Assembly: GCA_013044085.1 (NCBI GenBank)
Contig: JABEVI010000199.1
Location: 1-27,994, forward strand
Reading direction: 5' to 3'
Source: Steroidobacteraceae bacterium
Lineage (GTDB): Bacteria > Pseudomonadota > Gammaproteobacteria > Steroidobacterales > Steroidobacteraceae
DNA: 27,994 nucleotides
Shown: positions 26,278 to 27,994 of the stretch, piece after piece
Position numbering within the stretch: the first letter of the stretch is position 1
Layout of the letters: each line of letters begins with the position of its first letter
Translations under genes and position numbers: made by a program
Notes under the pieces: model-generated
Told to the model about the DNA's origin: nothing
Database searches by the model: none
The model's input: the letters and a program-made list of their open reading frames with translations, nothing else

Positions 26278-26539
26278 CGAGCGCGGCGCGGCGGCGGCGC
26301 GCGTTCTTCGGATCCTCCGACAGCGCGCGATAGATCTCGACACGATCACCGTCGCGCAGTGGCGCGTCGCGGCGCGTGATCCGTCCGAAGATGCCCACGG
26401 CGCCCCCCAGATGGACGCCGGCGAAATCCGCATCCGCCGCGGCCAAGTCGAGCGCATCGCCCACGCTCGAGTGGGGTGCCAGGCGGTAGGTCTTGCGGCG
26501 AACCCGCTGCGGCTCGGCGTACACCACCTCGATCAGCAA
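26255..26539 (-). CDS. rnfH: RnfH family protein (RatB)
   Basis: A small beta-grasp protein of the RnfH/RatB (UPF0125) family, long found next to ratA; its role is still unclear. From the TTG at 26539 it has 94 residues (E. coli RatB 96). The aligned features are IEVVYAEP (E. coli VEVAYALP), then GIFGRITRRDAPLRDGDRVE and IYRALSEDPKNARRRRA. The TTG overlaps the end of ratA, which suggests coupling. An ATG at 26617 would lie well inside ratA and gives no family-like residues. The 3' end overlaps bamE by 23 bases. The start is the weakest part of the call. Confidence 0.88.
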   Translation of the reverse strand: MLIEVVYAEPQRVRRKTYRLAPHSSVGDALDLAAADADFAGVHLGGAVGIFGRITRRDAPLRDGDRVEIYRALSEDPKNARRRRAALASRSGRS

Positions 26540-26994
26540 CTGTCGGCCACCGGCGGCGGGGATTGCGCGTAGACCCGCTTGGCGCGCGCGACGAAGGCAT
26601 CGACGATCGAGCCGCAAAGCGCCTCGAATATCGGACTGAGAGCCGCGGAGGTCAGCGCGCTCTTGAACTCGAAATCGACACGAAAACTCACACGCGAACC
26701 GCGCTCACCCTGCGACTCGAAGCGCCAATGCCCCAGCAGCCGCCTGAAGGGTCCGCGGACCAGGCGCATCATGATCTCCGCGCCGGGCCGCAAGGCATTG
26801 CGTGTGGTGAACTCGGTGCGCAGCAGTCCCCGGGCGACGCTGATCGATGCCATGACTTCGCCGGGTACGATCGGCTCGACATGTGCCGCCGTACACCAGG
26901 GCAAAAACTGCGGATACCGGTCGACATCGTTGACCAGATCGTACATTTGCTGCGCCGTGTAGGGCACGAGCGCGCTGCGTTCGACAACCTTCAA
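26533..26994 (-). CDS. ratA: RatA / coenzyme Q-binding (START-like) family protein
   Basis: A START/COQ10-like domain protein. In E. coli RatA was described as a toxin that blocks 70S ribosome formation, while related proteins bind ubiquinone; which applies here is open. From the TTG at 26994 (MKVVERSALVPYTAQQ) it has 153 residues and aligns with E. coli MPQISRTALVPYSAEQ; the family core YDLVNDVDRYPQFLPWC is intact. GGGGGT lies 7 bases upstream of the TTG as a possible Shine-Dalgarno sequence. An ATG at 27081 would add 29 arginine/alanine-rich residues that look non-coding. It is followed by rnfH with overlap and is divergent from smpB. Confidence 0.92.
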   Translation of the reverse strand: MKVVERSALVPYTAQQMYDLVNDVDRYPQFLPWCTAAHVEPIVPGEVMASISVARGLLRTEFTTRNALRPGAEIMMRLVRGPFRRLLGHWRFESQGERGSRVSFRVDFEFKSALTSAALSPIFEALCGSIVDAFVARAKRVYAQSPPPVADSC

Positions 26995-27026
26995 TCGGCA
27001 CCCCCGCGCGGCTCGGGGGGCCGCAC

Positions 27027-27036
27027 TTGGCGCCAA
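27027..27036. repeat. 10-bp palindrome in the ratA/smpB divergent region
   Basis: TTGGCGCCAA is a perfect palindrome in the 98-base gap between ratA and smpB. The octamer CACTTGGC that includes its left part occurs again at about 27079. It could be an operator, or chance in GC-rich DNA. Confidence 0.3.
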
Positions 27037-27092
27037 TTCTCCGGCAAAAGCACGGGCACGACAACGCGCCAATCGGTACACTTGGCAAGCAC

Positions 27093-27563
27093 GTGAAAAC
27101 TCTGGAAAAACTGCCGCCTATCGCCGTCAACCGCAAGGCACGCTTCGATTATTTCATCGAAGAATCCTACGAGGCCGGCATCGCCCTGCTTGGCTGGGAG
27201 ATCAAGAGCATGCGCGCCGGCAAGGCGCAGATTGCCGAAGCTTACGTGTACCTTAAGAACGGCGAAGCGTTCCTGTTCGGCGCCCACCTCACGGCGCTGA
27301 ACTCGGCTTCCACCCACGTCGACACCGAACCTACGCGCACGCGCAAGCTGCTGCTGAACCGGCGCGAACTCGATCACCTGATCGGCGCGGTCGAAAGACG
27401 CGGCTACACACTCGTACCGCTCGAACTGTACTGGAAGAGCGGTCGCGCGAAGCTTGCCGTCGGACTCGCGAAAGGCAAGAAGCAGCACGACAAGCGCGCG
27501 ACCGAGAAGGACCGGGACTGGCAGCGCGACAAGAGCCGCATCATGAAGGCGATGCGCCGCTGA
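27093..27563 (+). CDS. smpB: SsrA-binding protein SmpB
   Basis: Binds tmRNA and brings it to stalled ribosomes for trans-translation. From the GTG at 27093 (MKTLEKLPPIAVNRKA) it has 156 residues (E. coli 160). The family core FDYFIEESYEAGIALLGWEI and KSMRAGKAQIAEAYV is intact. The basic C-terminal tail DKRATEKDRDWQRDKSRIMK is the part that enters the empty mRNA channel. A longer frame from an ATG at 27027 adds residues with no family match. Its partner ssrA begins 75 bases downstream. Confidence 0.96.
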   Translation: MKTLEKLPPIAVNRKARFDYFIEESYEAGIALLGWEIKSMRAGKAQIAEAYVYLKNGEAFLFGAHLTALNSASTHVDTEPTRTRKLLLNRRELDHLIGAVERRGYTLVPLELYWKSGRAKLAVGLAKGKKQHDKRATEKDRDWQRDKSRIMKAMRR

Positions 27564-27595
27564 CAGGGTCGATCGGCGGCACAGGCGCCGCGCCA

Positions 27596-27625
27596 TTCGC
27601 ACTCTCACCCCTTAAGGCGTAGACT
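27596..27625 (+). promoter_or_regulatory. promoter candidate for ssrA
   Basis: TTCGCA (27596-27601, 4 of 6) and TAGACT (27620-27625, 4 of 6) are 18 bases apart. Transcription would start near 27632, leaving about 7 bases to be removed by RNase P before the mature tmRNA end at 27639. Weak hexamers, but the position fits. Confidence 0.35.
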
Positions 27626-27638
27626 CCGGGCTCGACTT

Positions 27639-27994
27639 GGGGCCGACCGGTTTCGACATGGGTACTGAAACTCCAGGGGCGTACCGAGGTGCAGGTTACC
27701 TCGTTAAACTGACTTGCAAACTTATAGTTGCCAACGAAGACAACTACGCTCTAGCCGCCTAATCGCGGCTGAACCCCGACCGGCCTGTGCCGGCGCGAAC
27801 GGCTCGGGGGTAGCGCTCACCGGCTAGCGGGAACCACGGGTCCTGGGTGGATCTCGCGAATCGTTACAGGGCTGGCTGCCTGCTTTCCCTGCCCGTTGGG
27901 TTGGCTAGCGGCGAGAACAATAGACTGGGCTACGTACGTAGATCTTGGAATGTAGGGCTTGTGGACGGGGGTTCGATTCCCCCCGGCTCCACCA
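27639..27994 (+). ncRNA. ssrA: transfer-messenger RNA (tmRNA)
   Basis: A one-piece tmRNA of 356 bases. The 5' end GGGGCCGA pairs with the 3' CGGCTCC, followed by A and an encoded CCA at the last base of the window. The T-arm GGGGGTTCGATTCCCCC is clear, and the 5' part has the conserved GGTTTCGAC. The tag reading frame is at 27730-27762. It is placed directly after smpB, as in E. coli. Any integration at its 3' end would be outside the window. Confidence 0.97.
27730..27762 (+). other. tmRNA tag-peptide reading frame
   Basis: The resume codon GCC after TATAGTT opens the frame for ANEDNYALAA, followed by TAA. With the alanine carried by tmRNA the added tag is A-ANEDNYALAA. It differs from the E. 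coli tag (ANDENYALAA) by swapping D and E at positions 3 and 4. The ClpXP-recognised LAA end is kept. Confidence 0.93.

Noticed and set aside
27575..27592. GCGGC/GCCGC hairpin after smpB as a terminator
   Set aside because: Only a 5-bp stem, no T-run, and immediately upstream of the ssrA promoter candidate.

Overview
The window is a dense, GC-rich block of housekeeping genes from a gammaproteobacterium. The order smpB / ratA-rnfH / bamE / fur / recN-nadK / grpE-dnaK-dnaJ-dapB-carA-carB-greA / yhbY / rlmE-ftsH-folP-glmM-tpiA-secG-tRNA-Leu is the conserved core also known, with small differences, from Pseudomonas and partly from E. coli. Three traits point away from enterics and pseudomonads: hrcA precedes grpE, nadK is kept next to recN, and the nuo (complex I) operon follows tRNA-Leu directly, as I recall from Xanthomonas and Xylella. 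A Xanthomonadales, Nevskiales or Steroidobacterales-like lineage is my inference. No mobile element, CRISPR array, phage gene or foreign-looking segment was seen, and no gene is visibly broken.

Layout. Bases 1-4907 (minus strand) carry nuoA-B-C-D-E-F and the start of nuoG, tightly packed, with a good promoter candidate upstream of nuoA. Bases 5035-11231 (minus) carry rlmE-ftsH-folP-glmM-tpiA-secG-tRNA-Leu(GAG). yhbY (plus) diverges from rlmE and runs tail to tail into a DUF4149 membrane-protein gene. Bases 11535-16815 (minus) form carA-carB-greA-DUF4149, with overlapping or nearly touching genes and a promoter just after dapB. Bases 16966-22660 (minus) form hrcA-grpE-dnaK-dnaJ-dapB. From 22772 the plus strand carries nadK-recN, which converges on fur (minus). 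bamE (plus) diverges from fur and converges on rnfH-ratA (minus). ratA diverges from smpB (plus), which is followed by ssrA (tmRNA), ending exactly at the window edge.

How the genes work together: respiration (Nuo), protein quality control (HrcA/GrpE/DnaK/DnaJ, FtsH, SmpB-tmRNA), envelope building (GlmM, SecG, BamE, DapB), pyrimidine and arginine supply (CarAB), folate (FolP), NADP supply (NadK), DNA repair (RecN), iron control (Fur), RNA and ribosome maturation (RlmE, YhbY) and transcription fidelity (GreA).

I found no undescribed gene system. The points worth a second look are regulatory: a near-consensus sigma-32 promoter at the grpE/dnaK boundary, a 13-bp stem-loop between dnaK and dnaJ, a carAB promoter whose -10 is framed by an inverted repeat, an inverted repeat over the -35 of the nuo promoter, a probable leaderless yhbY transcript, a 17-bp palindrome containing both recN and fur stop codons, and many TTG/GTG starts in small genes.
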